Source: Syntrophaceae bacterium UBA6112 (GTDB lineage: Bacteria; Desulfobacterota; Syntrophia; Syntrophales; UBA5619). Taken from it: a DNA stretch of 6,138 nt. Below, piece after piece: positions 5,684 to 6,138 of the stretch. The stretch spans positions 3,077-9,214 of the forward strand of contig DIWG01000016.1 of assembly GCA_002423465.1 (NCBI GenBank), read 5' to 3'. Positions within the stretch are counted from its first letter, which is position 1; every line of letters begins with the position of its first letter. Below the pieces are notes generated by a model. The model was not told the DNA's origin. It saw nothing but the letters and a program-made list of their open reading frames with translations, and made no database searches. Both the position numbers and the translations under genes were made by a program.

Positions 5684-6138
5684 GATGGCCAGCTCCCGAC
5701 CCAGGGCAATGAAGTCCCTGACCACCGTCTCGGGGATCGGGATGCCGTTCCTGAGGCGCTCGGTCTTCATCTCGAACTCGATCTCGCCGGGGATGTAGAT
5801 GCGCTCCACCCCTTCCGCCTTCGTCGAGGTCTTGATCTCCTGAAGCGCCAGGTCGATGGCGGCCTTAAATTCCGAAAGGTTCATGAAACTCTCGACATTC
5901 AAGGCCGCGAAGACACTCCCGACATCCGTGGGCTCGGTCATATTGTCCGCCAGAAAGCCCGGAAAATGGGCTCCGTAATTCGAGCCGGTCAGCACGCCGC
6001 AGAGGAGGTCCACCGCCAGTGAAATTCCGTAACCTTTGTAGCCGCCGATGGGGGCGAGCAGACCTTTCAGGGCGGCGTGCGGGTCCGTGGTGGGGACGCC
6101 CTTCCCGTCAAAGGCCCAGCCGGGCTCCAGGGGTTTGT
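5666..6138 (-). CDS. Malate/L-lactate dehydrogenase-family NAD(P)-dependent oxidoreductase (partial, N-terminus outside window)
   Basis: The C-terminal 156 residues are visible; the gene enters from the right edge in an open frame, so the GTG at 6011-6013 is an internal Val codon, not the start. Family landmarks, numbered from the first complete codon, are GWAFD with PTTDP (6-19), APIGGYKGYG (28-37), the helix SLAVDLLCGVLTG (39-51) and the C-terminal segment RLRNGIPIPETVVRDF. This is the Ldh_2 family, structurally unlike classical malate and lactate dehydrogenases. It includes malate, L-sulfolactate (ComC) and ureidoglycolate (AllD) dehydrogenases, diketogulonate reductase (DlgD) and imine reductases such as DpkA. 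Members reduce 2-oxo acids or related imines with NAD(P)H. The visible part cannot fix the substrate, and the N-terminal catalytic residues lie outside the window. Members are about 330-360 residues, so a little under half is seen. It may share a transcript with the cyclase 77 nt downstream. Confidence 0.9.
   Translation of the reverse strand, partial: KPLEPGWAFDGKGVPTTDPHAALKGLLAPIGGYKGYGISLAVDLLCGVLTGSNYGAHFPGFLADNMTEPTDVGSVFAALNVESFMNLSEFKAAIDLALQEIKTSTKAEGVERIYIPGEIEFEMKTERLRNGIPIPETVVRDFIALGRELAIPFPQP

Noticed and set aside
5672..6022. 116-residue open frame on the plus strand opposite the oxidoreductase
   Set aside because: The minus-strand frame is open to the window edge and carries the conserved family segments, so the plus frame is a shadow.

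Overview
The window is about 57-58% GC by eye and densely coded, with short intergenic gaps. It holds five protein-coding genes: two cut by the window edges and three complete. Gene content and protein style suggest a Gram-negative anaerobe of the Desulfobacterota, perhaps Syntrophales- or Geobacter-like. The clues are a TraB/PrgY-type membrane protein followed by a zinc-ribbon rhomboid, and a GAF-rich class III cyclase with a short two-helix membrane anchor. This placement is inference from resemblance, not a database result. I see no mobile element, CRISPR array, tRNA or rRNA.

Layout. Positions 1-281 (minus) hold the N-terminal part of a rhomboid-family intramembrane protease with a zinc-ribbon head. 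Positions 295-1452 (minus) hold a TraB/PrgY-family membrane protein that ends 13 nt upstream of the rhomboid gene, so the two look like one operon. A 176-nt divergent intergenic region (1453-1628) follows. It contains a GC-rich hairpin next to an A/T run that reads as an intrinsic terminator on the minus strand. Positions 1629-2987 (plus) hold a 23S rRNA (uracil-5) methyltransferase of the RlmD/RumA type, with its TRAM domain, four iron-sulfur cysteines and catalytic residues intact, plus an unusual tail of about 50 residues. It converges on, and overlaps by 6 nt, a large membrane-anchored class III adenylate cyclase with three GAF domains (2982-5588, minus). Upstream of the cyclase on the same strand lies the C-terminal part of a malate/L-lactate dehydrogenase-family oxidoreductase (5666-6138, minus).

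How the parts fit. The genes do not form one pathway. The TraB and rhomboid proteins are a plausible membrane-protein pair. The methyltransferase is a housekeeping rRNA-modification enzyme. The cyclase is a signalling enzyme that should make cAMP in response to ligands sensed by its cytoplasmic GAF domains. It may be co-transcribed with the oxidoreductase, since the 77-nt gap has no convincing terminator or promoter. The features most worth a second look are the cyclase architecture, the palindromic shared stop-codon junction of the convergent pair, the odd hairpin-rich tail of the methyltransferase, and the terminator-like element guarding the traB-type operon. I did not find clear evidence of a wholly new system.
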